Assembly (NCBI GenBank): GCA_937990665.1 | Contig: CALKRF010000041.1 | Location: 1 to 42,944, forward strand | DNA length: 42,944 nucleotides | Source of the DNA: an uncultured Atopobium sp. | GTDB lineage: Bacteria > Actinomycetota > Coriobacteriia > Coriobacteriales > Atopobiaceae | Direction: 5' to 3' | Part shown: positions 1-8,057 of the stretch, one piece after another | How positions within the stretch are numbered: the first letter of the stretch is position 1 | How the letters are laid out: every line of letters begins with the position of its first letter | Program-made: the position numbers and the translations under genes | The notes under the pieces: model-generated | What the model was told of the DNA's origin: nothing | The model's input: only the letters and a program-made list of their open reading frames with translations | Database searches by the model: none

Positions 1-765
1 TCTTTGCGTCTTAACAAAGTTTCCACAAAACGAAGCACGATGGATTGGAGAAAGTCCCATCTCACCAATAGCCTCGATATGTTCAGCAGAAGCATATCCT
101 TTGCATTCTGCCAGGTGATAGCCAGGGTACTCCTCATCGTAGGCCACCATTAAAGCATCTCGAGTTACCTTTGCCACAATTGAAGCAGCAGCAATAGATG
201 CAATACGTGCGTCGCCCTTAACAAGAGTCTTCTCTTTAGGATGGATGTGCATAGGATTTCCATCAATCAAGACACAGTCAGGCTCAATACCTGTGTTTTT
301 AACAGCTTGTAGCATGGCGTCTCTTAGACACTGTGCCATACCAACTTCATCAATCCTTTGAGGCGCAATATGAGCAATTCCAATTGCTGTAGCAATTTCT
401 TGAATCTGTGCCGCTAGAATCTCTCGCTTCGTTGCGGTTAATTTTTTGGAGTCGTTTAGTCCATAGATGATCGGATTTTCGGGTAAACACACTGCACAAA
501 CCGTTAAAGGACCAGCTACAGAGCCTCTACCAACCTCATCAACGCCAACAACTAGTCCACCTCCAGAAAGCTCCTTCTGAAAGCGATACATTTCTTCTAC
601 ACGTGCCTTCTCGACGTGTTCTTTTTCAATACGCTTTTTAGCTGATTCCAACGCTTTAATAACCTGTTTACGAGGGTCTTCACTATAACGAGCTATAAGT
701 TCGTATACCTCAGCCTCTGGAGCGTCGCTTAAACGAGCAATTATGTCTTTAGCAGAATCAGCCAT
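1..765 (-). CDS. rnhB: Ribonuclease HII (3' end outside window)
   Basis: RNase HII cuts the RNA strand of RNA-DNA hybrids and removes misincorporated ribonucleotides. About 255 residues are visible and the frame runs off the left edge without a stop. After an N-terminal extension of about 70 residues, common in Gram-positive RnhB, comes GVDEVGRGSVAGPL (from about residue 74), whose Asp-Glu pair (D76, E77) is catalytic. Further on are an LIDGNP segment with the third acidic residue and ASIVAKVTRD with the fourth. The ATG at 765 has a GGAG ribosome site about 7 bases upstream. It lies just downstream of the rplS terminator; I see no clear promoter of its own, so read-through from rplS is likely. 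Confidence 0.95.
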   Translation of the reverse strand, partial: MADSAKDIIARLSDAPEAEVYELIARYSEDPRKQVIKALESAKKRIEKEHVEKARVEEMYRFQKELSGGGLVVGVDEVGRGSVAGPLTVCAVCLPENPIIYGLNDSKKLTATKREILAAQIQEIATAIGIAHIAPQRIDEVGMAQCLRDAMLQAVKNTGIEPDCVLIDGNPMHIHPKEKTLVKGDARIASIAAASIVAKVTRDALMVAYDEEYPGYHLAECKGYASAEHIEAIGEMGLSPIHRASFCGNFVKTQR

Positions 766-794
766 GTTTTCTCCAAACCACACGACTATGGTAC

Positions 795-822
795 TAAAAA
801 AGCCGCCCGGAGGCGGCTTTAA
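795..822 (-). terminator. Intrinsic terminator of rplS
   Basis: Read on the minus strand this is a 9-bp GC-rich stem (arms 812-820 and 799-807) with the four-base loop TCCG, followed by a run of T (complement of the A run ending at 801). It starts about 20 bases after the rplS stop and sits only about 30 bases before the rnhB start. Confidence 0.85.
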
Positions 823-839
823 AGAGCATATGAAGTTGA

Positions 840-1181
840 TTAGCGCTTCTCGCGAAGACGAGCAGCCTTACCAACACGATCGCGCAGGAAGTAGAGCTTA
901 GCGCGGTGAACAACACCGTGGCGAAGAACCTCAAGCTTAGCAATCTTTGGTGAGTGAAGTGGGAAAGTACGCTCAACACCAATGCCGAAGCTGATCTTAC
1001 GAACGGTAAAAGTCTCACGGGAACCCTCGCCGGAAAGACGAATGATGTCACCCTGGAAGACCTGCTCACGAGTACGGTCACCCTCGACAATACGATAGTG
1101 AACCTTTACGTTGTCACCAACGCGGACCTCAGGAATGTCCTCGCGGATCTGCTGACGCTCAATAGCGCGAATGTAGTCCAT
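840..1181 (-). CDS. rplS: 50S ribosomal protein L19
   Basis: L19 is a component of the 50S subunit at the interface with 30S. The 113-residue product is full length for the family and shows the typical L19 pattern throughout: VRVGDNVKVHYRI near the N-terminus, the RLSGEGSRETFTVRKI strand, GIGVERTFPLHSP, then a basic C-terminus ending KAARLREKR. It is a one-gene unit with its own promoter (1247-1275) and terminator (795-822). In many bacteria rplS directly follows trmD. Here trmD is more than 8 kb upstream and glyQS, ppdK and dgt intervene. Confidence 0.97.
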   Translation of the reverse strand: MDYIRAIERQQIREDIPEVRVGDNVKVHYRIVEGDRTREQVFQGDIIRLSGEGSRETFTVRKISFGIGVERTFPLHSPKIAKLEVLRHGVVHRAKLYFLRDRVGKAARLREKR

Positions 1182-1246
1182 TGTTTCCTCATCTCTAGAG
1201 GTGCCGACGCCCTTGCGAACGACACATAGTTAACACACAGACGGAA

Positions 1247-1275
1247 AGTATACGTGAATACTTTCCACTGTACAA
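1247..1275 (-). promoter_or_regulatory. rplS promoter with a dyad across the -10 region
   Basis: On the minus strand, -35 TTGTAC (complement of 1270-1275) and -10 TATACT (complement of 1247-1252) are separated by exactly 17 bases. The spacer and -10 lie within a 9-bp perfect inverted repeat (1243-1251 with 1258-1266, six-base loop). The dyad could be a regulator site. It is a poor dgt terminator because no T run follows it. The promoter match is seen in the sequence; regulation is inferred. Confidence 0.7.
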
Positions 1276-1294
1276 GGGTTAGTTTGGATAAAAC

Positions 1295-2353
1295 TTACTT
1301 TACATATCTTCTTTTACCCCAGGAACGAGGCAGACGAAGATCTTCAAACACTCTTGTTGCGTATCTATCGGTCATACCAGAAACATAATCTGCTACTTGA
1401 ATCTCTGGATGATCAAAATCATGACACTTATATTCTGCAGGAACCTCATCTAAATGATTTACAAAATAATCGAACAGCTCAATGATAAGGTCATACGCCT
1501 TAGGCTCTTCATATTTTGCATCCCCTGATGCATACAAATTAGCAAACAAGAAAGCTCTCATGGTCATCATGGCACCCCACATGGAGTCTGTCATTTTAAT
1601 GTCCCCCACGCGAGAACTCTCCGAGACAATATCGTGAACCATGTTTTCAATTCGCTCAGGAGAACTATTGCCCAACACCTCACGAGCTTCAGTTGGAAGA
1701 TACTCCTCCGAAAGGAGTCCTGCTCGTTTTGCGTCGTCAATATCATGTGTTACATAGGCAATACGGTCCGATATGGCAACAATTCTTCCTTCTGCTGTTT
1801 CTGCACGTAGATTGCCTGAGTGACATCTAATACCATCGATGACCTCGTGAGAAAGATTAAGACCCTGTCCGTCTTTCTCCAGATACTCAACAATACGAGC
1901 ACTTTGCTGGTTATGGGCAAAAATACGCTCATTTTCTGGGACGTCAGGGTCCATTCCCCTATACAAACTAATAGCGTGCGAAAGTGCCTTTTCACCAATA
2001 TGACCAAACGGTGTATGACCCAAGTCATGTCCAAGCGCAATTGCCTCAGTTAGGTCTTCGTTTAAGCCAAGAGGGCGCGCAATTGAGCGCGCAATCTGCG
2101 AAACCTCAAGCGTATGAATAAGACGGGTTCTATAGTGGTCCCCTTCTGGGGCGAGAAAAACCTGTGTCTTGTGAGCAAGCCTTCTAAAACTCTTGCTATG
2201 CAGAATGCGGTCTCTATCACACTGATAACACGTACGGTACTGGTCAGGCTCCTCTGCTATCGCGCGACCTTTACTTTGATCAGAAAAAGCCGCCTCAGGA
2301 GATAAGATTTGATGCTCACGAGCTTCAAGATCTTCTCGTTGAATGGATAACAT
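1295..2353 (-). CDS. dgt: Deoxyguanosinetriphosphate triphosphohydrolase-like protein (HD superfamily)
   Basis: Enzymes of this family hydrolyse dNTPs (dGTP in the type enzyme) to the deoxynucleoside and triphosphate, helping control the dNTP pool. With the start chosen here the protein has 352 residues. It shows RRLAHKTQVF, then the metal-binding HD-domain signature: His in RLIHTLEVSQ (about residue 80), GHDLGHTPFGH (H109, D110) and a later Asp in the DRIAYVTHD region. An ATG ten codons further upstream is open, but the ATG at 2353 has AGGGAGG correctly placed, which decides the start. It follows ppdK on the same strand but has its own promoter. In related genomes dgt often precedes dnaG-rpoD, which are absent here. 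Confidence 0.93.
   Translation of the reverse strand: MLSIQREDLEAREHQILSPEAAFSDQSKGRAIAEEPDQYRTCYQCDRDRILHSKSFRRLAHKTQVFLAPEGDHYRTRLIHTLEVSQIARSIARPLGLNEDLTEAIALGHDLGHTPFGHIGEKALSHAISLYRGMDPDVPENERIFAHNQQSARIVEYLEKDGQGLNLSHEVIDGIRCHSGNLRAETAEGRIVAISDRIAYVTHDIDDAKRAGLLSEEYLPTEAREVLGNSSPERIENMVHDIVSESSRVGDIKMTDSMWGAMMTMRAFLFANLYASGDAKYEEPKAYDLIIELFDYFVNHLDEVPAEYKCHDFDHPEIQVADYVSGMTDRYATRVFEDLRLPRSWGKRRYVK
2150..2158 (+). repeat. GGCGAGAAA motif copy 1
   Basis: Exact nine-base copy, continuing AAACC. It lies inside dgt, opposite to the coding direction. Confidence 0.7.
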
Positions 2354-2383
2354 AGAACCTCCCTGTACCTGCATCTTTATCAC

Positions 2384-2411
2384 ATAATAGCAGGTTATTG
2401 CTCTCTAGCAA
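2384..2411 (-). promoter_or_regulatory. dgt promoter
   Basis: On the minus strand, -35 TTGCTA (complement of 2406-2411) and -10 TATTAT (complement of 2384-2389) have a 16-base spacer. Transcription would begin about 25 bases before the dgt ATG. The -35 overlaps the T run of the ppdK terminator, so the two signals are packed back to back. Confidence 0.65.
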
Positions 2412-2436
2412 AAGAGGGCGACCGAAGCCGCCCTCT
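2408..2436 (-). terminator. Intrinsic terminator of ppdK
   Basis: On the minus strand a 10-bp stem (one G-T pair) with a TTCG tetraloop, AGAGGGCGGC-TTCG-GTCGCCCTCT, is followed directly by TTTT. It lies about 30 bases past the ppdK stop. Confidence 0.85.
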
Positions 2437-2467
2437 AGAGTTTGTTGCAGTGTGTCTAGAAGAAAAC

Positions 2468-5230
2468 CTACTTAGTAGCAATCTTCTGTGGACCACCGTT
2501 AGCCTGAATCTTAGCCTGTGCTGCAGCAAGACGTGCGATTGGCACGCGATATGGTGAGCAGGAGACATAGTCAAGACCAAGGTTGTAGTACATATGGATG
2601 GACTCTGGATCGCCACCGGTCTCACCGCAGACACCAATGGTGAGGTTAGGATTACCCTTACGGCCACCCTCAACGCCCATACGGACAAGCTCTGCGACAC
2701 CCTTATCAAGGGTTGCAAATGGGTTGGTCTTAACAATCTTGCGCTCAAGGTAGAGTGGCATGAATGCGGACTCAACGTCATCACGAGAGAAGCCAAGGCA
2801 GGTCTGGGTGAGGTCGTTAGTACCGAAGGAGAAGAAGTCTGCGTGCTTAGCAATCTCCTCAGACATGATAGCTGCACGTGGAAGCTCGATCATGGTACCA
2901 ACTGGGATGTTGAGCTCAACACCGTACTCGTCAGCAACCTGCTTGATGGTCTGCTCAACCTCTTCACGGACCTGGATGAGCTCCTCTTCGAAGCCAACCA
3001 GAGGAACCATGATCTCTGGGCGAGGGTCAAGACCAACGCGCTTGAGCTCTGCAGCTGCACTTGCGATAGCGCGGACCTGCATAACGTTGAGCTCTGGGTA
3101 GACAAGACCAAGGCGGCAGCCACGGAGGCCGAGCATTGGGTTTGCCTCCTGGAAGGCGTCAAACTTAGCGAGAAGAGCACGCTTTGCAGCGGCGTCCTTA
3201 CCCTGCTCCTCATCATGAGCAATCTCAACGTCAAGCTCACGTGGGGAATCAAGGAACTCATGCAGCGGTGGGTCAAGAAGACGGACAACAACGTCTTTGC
3301 CGTCCATTACCTTGAACATACCAAGGAAGTCACCCTTCTGAGCACGGCCAAGCTGCTCAATAGCAAGCTGCTTAACGTCCTCAGAGTCTGCAAGGATGAA
3401 GTCCTGAATGAGGTGCTTACGCTCACCAAGGAACATGTGCTCAGTACGGTCAAGACCGATTGCTTCAGCGCCGTTATCAACGGAAGTCTGAGCATCTGCT
3501 GGGTTATCAGCGTTTGCACGAACACCAATGACGCGACCACGGGACTCGTCAAGACGGACCTCGTCTGCCCATGCAAGGATGGTCTGAAGGTCACCAGAAA
3601 GCTCTGGCTGAACAAGCTCAACAGCACCAAGGATGACGTCACCGGTGGTACCGTCGATGGAGATAACATCGCCCTCGTTAACAACAAGGCCGGAATCAGC
3701 AACGGTGAAGCGCTTGTTAGCAGCATCAATGCGGAGTGTATCAACACCGCAGACGCAAGGAGCACCCATACCACGAGCAATAACAGCAGCGTGGCTGGTC
3801 TTGCCGCCGTGGGAAGTCAGGATGCCCTCTGCAGCAACCATGCCGTGGAGGTCATCTGGAGTGGTCTCCCAGCGGACAAGAATACAAGGCTTGCCTGCCT
3901 CTGCAAAAGCCTCAGCGTCTGCAGAAGAGAAGACTGCAGCACCAACAGCTGCACCAGGAGAAGCATTAAGACCCTTAGCAATGGTCTCATACTCAGCGTT
4001 AGGATCAAACTGTGGGTGCAGAAGCTGATCGAGCTGCTCAGGAGCAACACGAGAAACAGCCTGCTCCTTAGTAATACGACCCTCTTCGTACATCTGAATT
4101 GCAACCTTGAGTGCAGAGAGAGCAGTACGCTTACCAACACGAGTCTGAAGCATCCAGAGTTTACCATTCTCAATGGTGAACTCGATGTCCATCATGTCTG
4201 CGTAGTGATCCTCAAGAATCTCAAAGACGTGGAAGAGCTCCTCGCCTGCCTCCTTGAGTGCAGGAACCTTAACAAGGTCTGCAATAGGCTCAGTGTTACG
4301 AATACCAGCAACAACGTCCTCGCCCTGAGCGTTAATCAGGAAGTCACCGTAGCGCTCGTTGGTACCGTCTGCAGGGTTACGAGTAAATGCAACACCAGTT
4401 GCAGAGGTCTCACCCTTGTTACCAAAGACCATGACCTGAACGTTAACTGCAGTACCAAGCTCATCAGGAATCTTGTTCTGCTTGCGGTAAAGGATTGCGC
4501 GGTCGTTCATCCAAGAACCAAAGACTGCCTGCTCAGCAAGGCGGAGCTGGAGATAAGGATCAGATGGGAAGACAGCGTAGCCGTTCTTGGAGACCTCTGG
4601 GTGCTCCTTAACGTCAACGTTTGCAGCAAAGATGCCCTTGAACCAAGTTACAAGGTCACGAAGGTCATTTGCGTCCAGCTCTGTATCAAGCTTAACGCCC
4701 TTCTCGGCCTTCTTAGCAGCAATTGCGTCCTCAAAGAGCTGTCCAGAGACGCCCATAACAACGCCAGAGAACATCTGAACAAAACGACGGTAAGAGTCCC
4801 AAGCAAAGCGCTCATTACCAGTCTGCTTAATGAGGCCCTGAACGGACTCATCGTTAAGACCAAGGTTAAGAACAGTGTCCATCATGCCAGGCATGGAGAA
4901 TGGAGCACCGGAACGGACGGAGACAAGCAGTGGATCTTCTGCATCGCCGAGCTTCTTGCCCATGCGCTCCTCAAGAGTTGCCATTGCGGCGTCAATCTCA
5001 TCAGTGACGCCCTCAGGCCAGACGTTGCCGTTGTTGGAATAAGCAACGCAAGTTTGGCAAGTAATTGAGAATCCTGGAGGTACAGGCAGACCAATCTTAG
5101 ACATCTCTGCAAGGTTTGCACCCTTGCCACCAACAATCCACTTTGCCTCTTCTACGGATGCGCCAGCGACCTCAGTAACATCGTTACCGGCGTGGTCCTT
5201 TCCGAAGCTGTAAACGTGCTTCTCGGACAT
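2468..5230 (-). CDS. ppdK: Pyruvate, phosphate dikinase
   Basis: PPDK interconverts pyruvate + ATP + Pi and PEP + AMP + PPi. In anaerobes it often runs in the glycolytic direction with PPi. The 920-residue product has the three PPDK parts. The N-terminal ATP-grasp domain has VGGKGANLAEM near residue 34 and SVRSGAPFSMPGMMDT. The central swivelling domain carries GGKTSHAAV with catalytic His about residue 480 and, two residues before it, the Thr (about 478) that DUF299 regulators phosphorylate. The C-terminal PEP/pyruvate barrel has GLRGCRLG, IMVPLVG, SFGTNDLTQ and GVCGETGGDP. An upstream frame extension of 38 codons looks non-coding; the ATG at 5230 has GGAGTG before it. A half-length DUF299 gene lies just upstream. 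Confidence 0.97.
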   Translation of the reverse strand: MSEKHVYSFGKDHAGNDVTEVAGASVEEAKWIVGGKGANLAEMSKIGLPVPPGFSITCQTCVAYSNNGNVWPEGVTDEIDAAMATLEERMGKKLGDAEDPLLVSVRSGAPFSMPGMMDTVLNLGLNDESVQGLIKQTGNERFAWDSYRRFVQMFSGVVMGVSGQLFEDAIAAKKAEKGVKLDTELDANDLRDLVTWFKGIFAANVDVKEHPEVSKNGYAVFPSDPYLQLRLAEQAVFGSWMNDRAILYRKQNKIPDELGTAVNVQVMVFGNKGETSATGVAFTRNPADGTNERYGDFLINAQGEDVVAGIRNTEPIADLVKVPALKEAGEELFHVFEILEDHYADMMDIEFTIENGKLWMLQTRVGKRTALSALKVAIQMYEEGRITKEQAVSRVAPEQLDQLLHPQFDPNAEYETIAKGLNASPGAAVGAAVFSSADAEAFAEAGKPCILVRWETTPDDLHGMVAAEGILTSHGGKTSHAAVIARGMGAPCVCGVDTLRIDAANKRFTVADSGLVVNEGDVISIDGTTGDVILGAVELVQPELSGDLQTILAWADEVRLDESRGRVIGVRANADNPADAQTSVDNGAEAIGLDRTEHMFLGERKHLIQDFILADSEDVKQLAIEQLGRAQKGDFLGMFKVMDGKDVVVRLLDPPLHEFLDSPRELDVEIAHDEEQGKDAAAKRALLAKFDAFQEANPMLGLRGCRLGLVYPELNVMQVRAIASAAAELKRVGLDPRPEIMVPLVGFEEELIQVREEVEQTIKQVADEYGVELNIPVGTMIELPRAAIMSEEIAKHADFFSFGTNDLTQTCLGFSRDDVESAFMPLYLERKIVKTNPFATLDKGVAELVRMGVEGGRKGNPNLTIGVCGETGGDPESIHMYYNLGLDYVSCSPYRVPIARLAAAQAKIQANGGPQKIATK

Positions 5231-5373
5231 AACACTCCAAACTCTCAAACTGTCACACGCAAAGCGTGCACCAACACAATTGAACGCAAAGACATCAAAC
5301 CAAACAAAGTAGGTTCTGTCCTCACATTCATAGTATGTTACCAACCTACGCCATTCATCTGAACAAAATAACG

Positions 5374-5399
5374 GTGAGCGGTCAATATCGACCGTTCAC
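5374..5399. promoter_or_regulatory. Imperfect 26-bp dyad upstream of ppdK, candidate operator
   Basis: GTGAGCGGTCAAT (5374-5386) and ATCGACCGTTCAC (5387-5399) form an inverted repeat with 11 of 13 pairs matching and no loop. On the minus strand TTGACC inside the right-hand part could be a -35 followed 17 bases later by a poor -10 (TCAGAT). The site is about 145-170 bases upstream of the ppdK ATG and after the terminator of the preceding gene. A transcription factor site is inference. Confidence 0.4.
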
Positions 5400-5451
5400 A
5401 GAATGATTTACAAACTTATGGTTGCAAATTGTGAAATTCTCCATAAAGAAA

Positions 5452-5490
5452 ATGAGCACCCAAAGTGGATGCTCATTTAACTTTTTGATA
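5452..5490 (-). terminator. Intrinsic terminator after the DUF299-like gene
   Basis: On the minus strand AAATGAGCATCC-ACTTT-GGGTGCTCATTT is a 12-bp stem (one G-T pair) followed by TCTTT. It starts about 25 bases after the stop at 5512. It supports the view that the short DUF299 gene really ends there. Confidence 0.75.
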
Positions 5491-5511
5491 TTTTGAGGCG
5501 TCAGCACTCTC

Positions 5512-5907
5512 TTAGCGTGTAACTCCCTCAAAGAAAGCGCCAATTGCATGACTTGGCTCTTCACCCGTAAGCGTAGAAATAACGTTTACTGCTGGTCCTA
5601 GAAGGTCAATAGATGGGATGAGGCGCTGATCAAGCTCACGACGAATCTCTCTTCTGAGAGAGCCATCTGCAAAGGTGTGGAAGACTGCACGAGGGCGATC
5701 CTCATCTTCATGCTCATTGAAATACGCGCGAACGTCTTCAACGTTATGAATATTTGGAACCCTTACAATCTCTACGGAATCATCGCCAAACTGAGCAGCA
5801 GCAGCCTTAACTACTGCAGCACCAGTCTCTCCGCGAGAGTCTGACAAAACATAGACGATAGGCAGACCATCACCAAGAGTGTTGTTGTCAATATCAAGTG
5901 TGCTCAT
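5512..5907 (-). CDS. N-terminal half of a PPDK regulatory protein (DUF299 kinase/pyrophosphorylase)
   Basis: Full DUF299 proteins (about 270 residues) inactivate PPDK by ADP-dependent phosphorylation of the Thr near the catalytic His and reactivate it with Pi. This 131-residue product matches only their N-terminal domain: IVYVLSDSRGETGAAVVKAA at residues 17-36, VEIVRVPNIHNVEDV, then LLGPAVNVISTLTG. It stops where the family continues into the domain with the P-loop (GVSRxxKTP type), which is missing. The stop is followed closely by a terminator, and I found no frameshifted remainder in the 280 bases before ppdK. An AAAGGG ribosome site precedes the ATG. Neighbours (glyS upstream, ppdK downstream) fit the usual context. 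It may be a standalone sensor or partner of PPDK, or a remnant; catalysis is unlikely. Confidence 0.8.
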   Translation of the reverse strand: MSTLDIDNNTLGDGLPIVYVLSDSRGETGAAVVKAAAAQFGDDSVEIVRVPNIHNVEDVRAYFNEHEDEDRPRAVFHTFADGSLRREIRRELDQRLIPSIDLLGPAVNVISTLTGEEPSHAIGAFFEGVTR

Positions 5908-5969
5908 GCTGTAACCCTTTCAGTCAAGTATTCAGAAAGATACAAACATTTACCTAACCTAAGCGTACT

Positions 5970-8057
5970 CTACTTCTTACGAGAAAGCACACTAATATCG
6001 GCGACATTACTAAATACCTGGGCAAACTTGTTCAAAAGACGTAAACGATTTCGGCGAACGGTATCGTTTTCATCCATGACAAGCACTTTATCGAAGAAAA
6101 TATCAATAGGCTCACGCAGTTGTGACAGTGCAGAAACAGCAGCAGCATAGTCTGAACCAGCAAGAGCGGAAGCCACCTGCTTCTGGCCCTCTTCACAAGC
6201 AGCAAGCAACGACTTCTCTGGCTCAGTAAGAAGCTCTGTATCAACTTCTGTGCCAAGTGAAGCATCGCTGAGGTGAGCTGCACGTGCATAAGCAGTAGCA
6301 AGGTCCTCAAAGAGCTCAGGCTCGTTCTGACGTGCCTCATCAAGTGCACGAGCACGCTGAAGGAACTCATCAGGATTAATAACGCCAATTGCACTGACAG
6401 CCTCAATAGCATCTGCAGATATCTTCTCGTCCTTTGCAATAGATGCAAGGCGGCCAATAAAGTACTGCTCAACCTGAGACTGAACAGACTCGTCAACAAC
6501 AAGACCTTGCTGGCGGTAGAGCTCCAGAGAGCTTGCAATGAGCTTCTTGAGGTCAAGGTTTGCCGTTGAGCGGACTAGTGCAATAACACCAATAGCTGCA
6601 CGACGAACAGCATAAGGATCGGAAGAGCCGGTTGGTGGCTCGTTGATAGCAAAGATGCCGCAGATGGTATCAAGCTTGTCAGCAATAGCTACAAAGCGAC
6701 CAATCTGGCCACTTGGGAGCTCGTCGCCGGCAAAGCGAGGACGATAGTGCTCGCGAATAGCTGCAGCTACATCGCTCTTCTCGCCAGCTGCCTCTGCGTA
6801 GTAGCCACCCATGACGCCCTGCTGGCTGGTGAACTCGACAACTGCCTGGCTGACAAGGTCTGCCTTAGCAAGATGAGCGGCACGAGCAGCAAGTTCTGCC
6901 TCTTCTTTGTTGGAAGTCTCGTCAAGCGCAATCTCTGCAGCAAGAGCCTCCATACGCTGGGTCTTCTGCAGAACGGTTCCAAGCTTCTCCTGAAAGACAA
7001 CGGTCTCAAGGCGCTGAGCAAACTCGTCAAGCGTGTGCTTCAAGTCCTCCTCAAAGAAGAACTTAGCGTCGTCGAGGCGAGCACGAACAACGCGCTCGTT
7101 GCCGTCAATGACGCGCTCTGCGCAAGATGGATCTGCGTTAGATACCACAATAAACTCGCGAGTCAGCTTGCCCTCAGCGTCATAGATTGGGAAATAGCGC
7201 TGGTTGGAAAGCATGGACTCAGTAATAATCTCTGAAGGAACGTTAAGGAATTCCTCGTCAAAGGTACCCACAAGAACCTGAGGCCACTCAGTTAGGTTAA
7301 TGACCTCCTCAAAGACCTTCTCTGGCATATCAACGTGAGAGCCCGGACGAGCGGCCTCTACCTCTTTGATACCAGCGAGAATAACGTCTTTTCTCTGCTC
7401 CTGAAGCAAAACGCCAGCGTCTTTAAGAACTTGCTCATAGTCAGCTGGACTTGCTACCTCATGGTAACCAGAACCAAGGACACGATGGCCCTGGGTGGTG
7501 TTTGAGCTAGTTACATCAGCGTACGTAACAGGAACAATCTCTGAACCAAAGAGAGCGCAAAGCCAGCGAACAGGACGAACGTAGCGCTCATGGAAAGAAC
7601 CCCAGCGCTGACTACGAGGCCAATCAAGTGCAGAAATCCAAGAAGTTGCCAGCTCAGAGAGAATCTTTGTAGCAGGAACTGAAGGAATATTGAGCTCTGC
7701 AAAAACATACTCATGACCGTCAGTGTCTACACGACGAGTCAGCGCATCAGCGTTTACGCCGCACTTGCGAGCAAATCCCTCAGCAGCTTTGGTTGGATTG
7801 CCCTCTGCATCAAAAGCAATCTCTGCCTTAGGACCACGCTTGACCTCGGAAATCTCTTCTGTAGCCTCAGCAACGTCCTTTACATAGGCAGTTAAACGAC
7901 GAGGTGTCGAGAGAATCTTAACCTCTCCAAATGACAAGCCAGAGTCTTTAAGTCCGGAAACGACAAGCTTATTGAACTGAGCAATAGCTTTCTGCAATGG
8001 AGCAGAAGGCATCTCTTCAGAACCAATCTCAAAAAGGAAGTCTCTAACCTCAGCCAT
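5970..8057 (-). CDS. glyS: Glycyl-tRNA synthetase beta subunit
   Basis: Beta subunit of the bacterial alpha2-beta2 glycyl-tRNA synthetase; it binds tRNA-Gly and helps form glycyl-tRNA. The length of 695 residues is normal. The start FLFEIGSEEMPSAPL is the GlyS signature, followed by ILSTPRRLTAYV and RWLCALFG. An HD-like region comes mid-protein (YFPIYDAEGKL, then AHLAKADLVSQAVVEF), and a C-terminal anticodon-binding domain ends with RRNRLRLLNKFAQVF. The ATG directly abuts the glyQ stop, and the ribosome site (AGGAGGAGG) is made by the last glyQ codons, so the two are translationally coupled. Confidence 0.97.
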   Translation of the reverse strand: MAEVRDFLFEIGSEEMPSAPLQKAIAQFNKLVVSGLKDSGLSFGEVKILSTPRRLTAYVKDVAEATEEISEVKRGPKAEIAFDAEGNPTKAAEGFARKCGVNADALTRRVDTDGHEYVFAELNIPSVPATKILSELATSWISALDWPRSQRWGSFHERYVRPVRWLCALFGSEIVPVTYADVTSSNTTQGHRVLGSGYHEVASPADYEQVLKDAGVLLQEQRKDVILAGIKEVEAARPGSHVDMPEKVFEEVINLTEWPQVLVGTFDEEFLNVPSEIITESMLSNQRYFPIYDAEGKLTREFIVVSNADPSCAERVIDGNERVVRARLDDAKFFFEEDLKHTLDEFAQRLETVVFQEKLGTVLQKTQRMEALAAEIALDETSNKEEAELAARAAHLAKADLVSQAVVEFTSQQGVMGGYYAEAAGEKSDVAAAIREHYRPRFAGDELPSGQIGRFVAIADKLDTICGIFAINEPPTGSSDPYAVRRAAIGVIALVRSTANLDLKKLIASSLELYRQQGLVVDESVQSQVEQYFIGRLASIAKDEKISADAIEAVSAIGVINPDEFLQRARALDEARQNEPELFEDLATAYARAAHLSDASLGTEVDTELLTEPEKSLLAACEEGQKQVASALAGSDYAAAVSALSQLREPIDIFFDKVLVMDENDTVRRNRLRLLNKFAQVFSNVADISVLSRKK

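Noticed and set aside
1243..1266. Terminator of dgt
   Set aside because: A good dyad but no T run follows on the minus strand; it coincides with the rplS promoter.
2594..5068. An 824-codon open frame on the plus strand opposite ppdK
   Set aside because: It is the exact antisense of a well-conserved PPDK; its translation is low in complexity and matches no family. Long antisense frames are expected from the codon use of the real gene.
5374..5399. CRP-type site (TGTGA...TCAC) before ppdK
   Set aside because: The half-sites are about 18 bases apart, not six, so it does not fit a CRP/FNR site; kept only as an unassigned dyad.
5231..5511. A frameshifted C-terminal half of the DUF299 gene
   Set aside because: No frame in this 281-base gap encodes the P-loop domain; it holds a terminator, a dyad and the ppdK promoter region.
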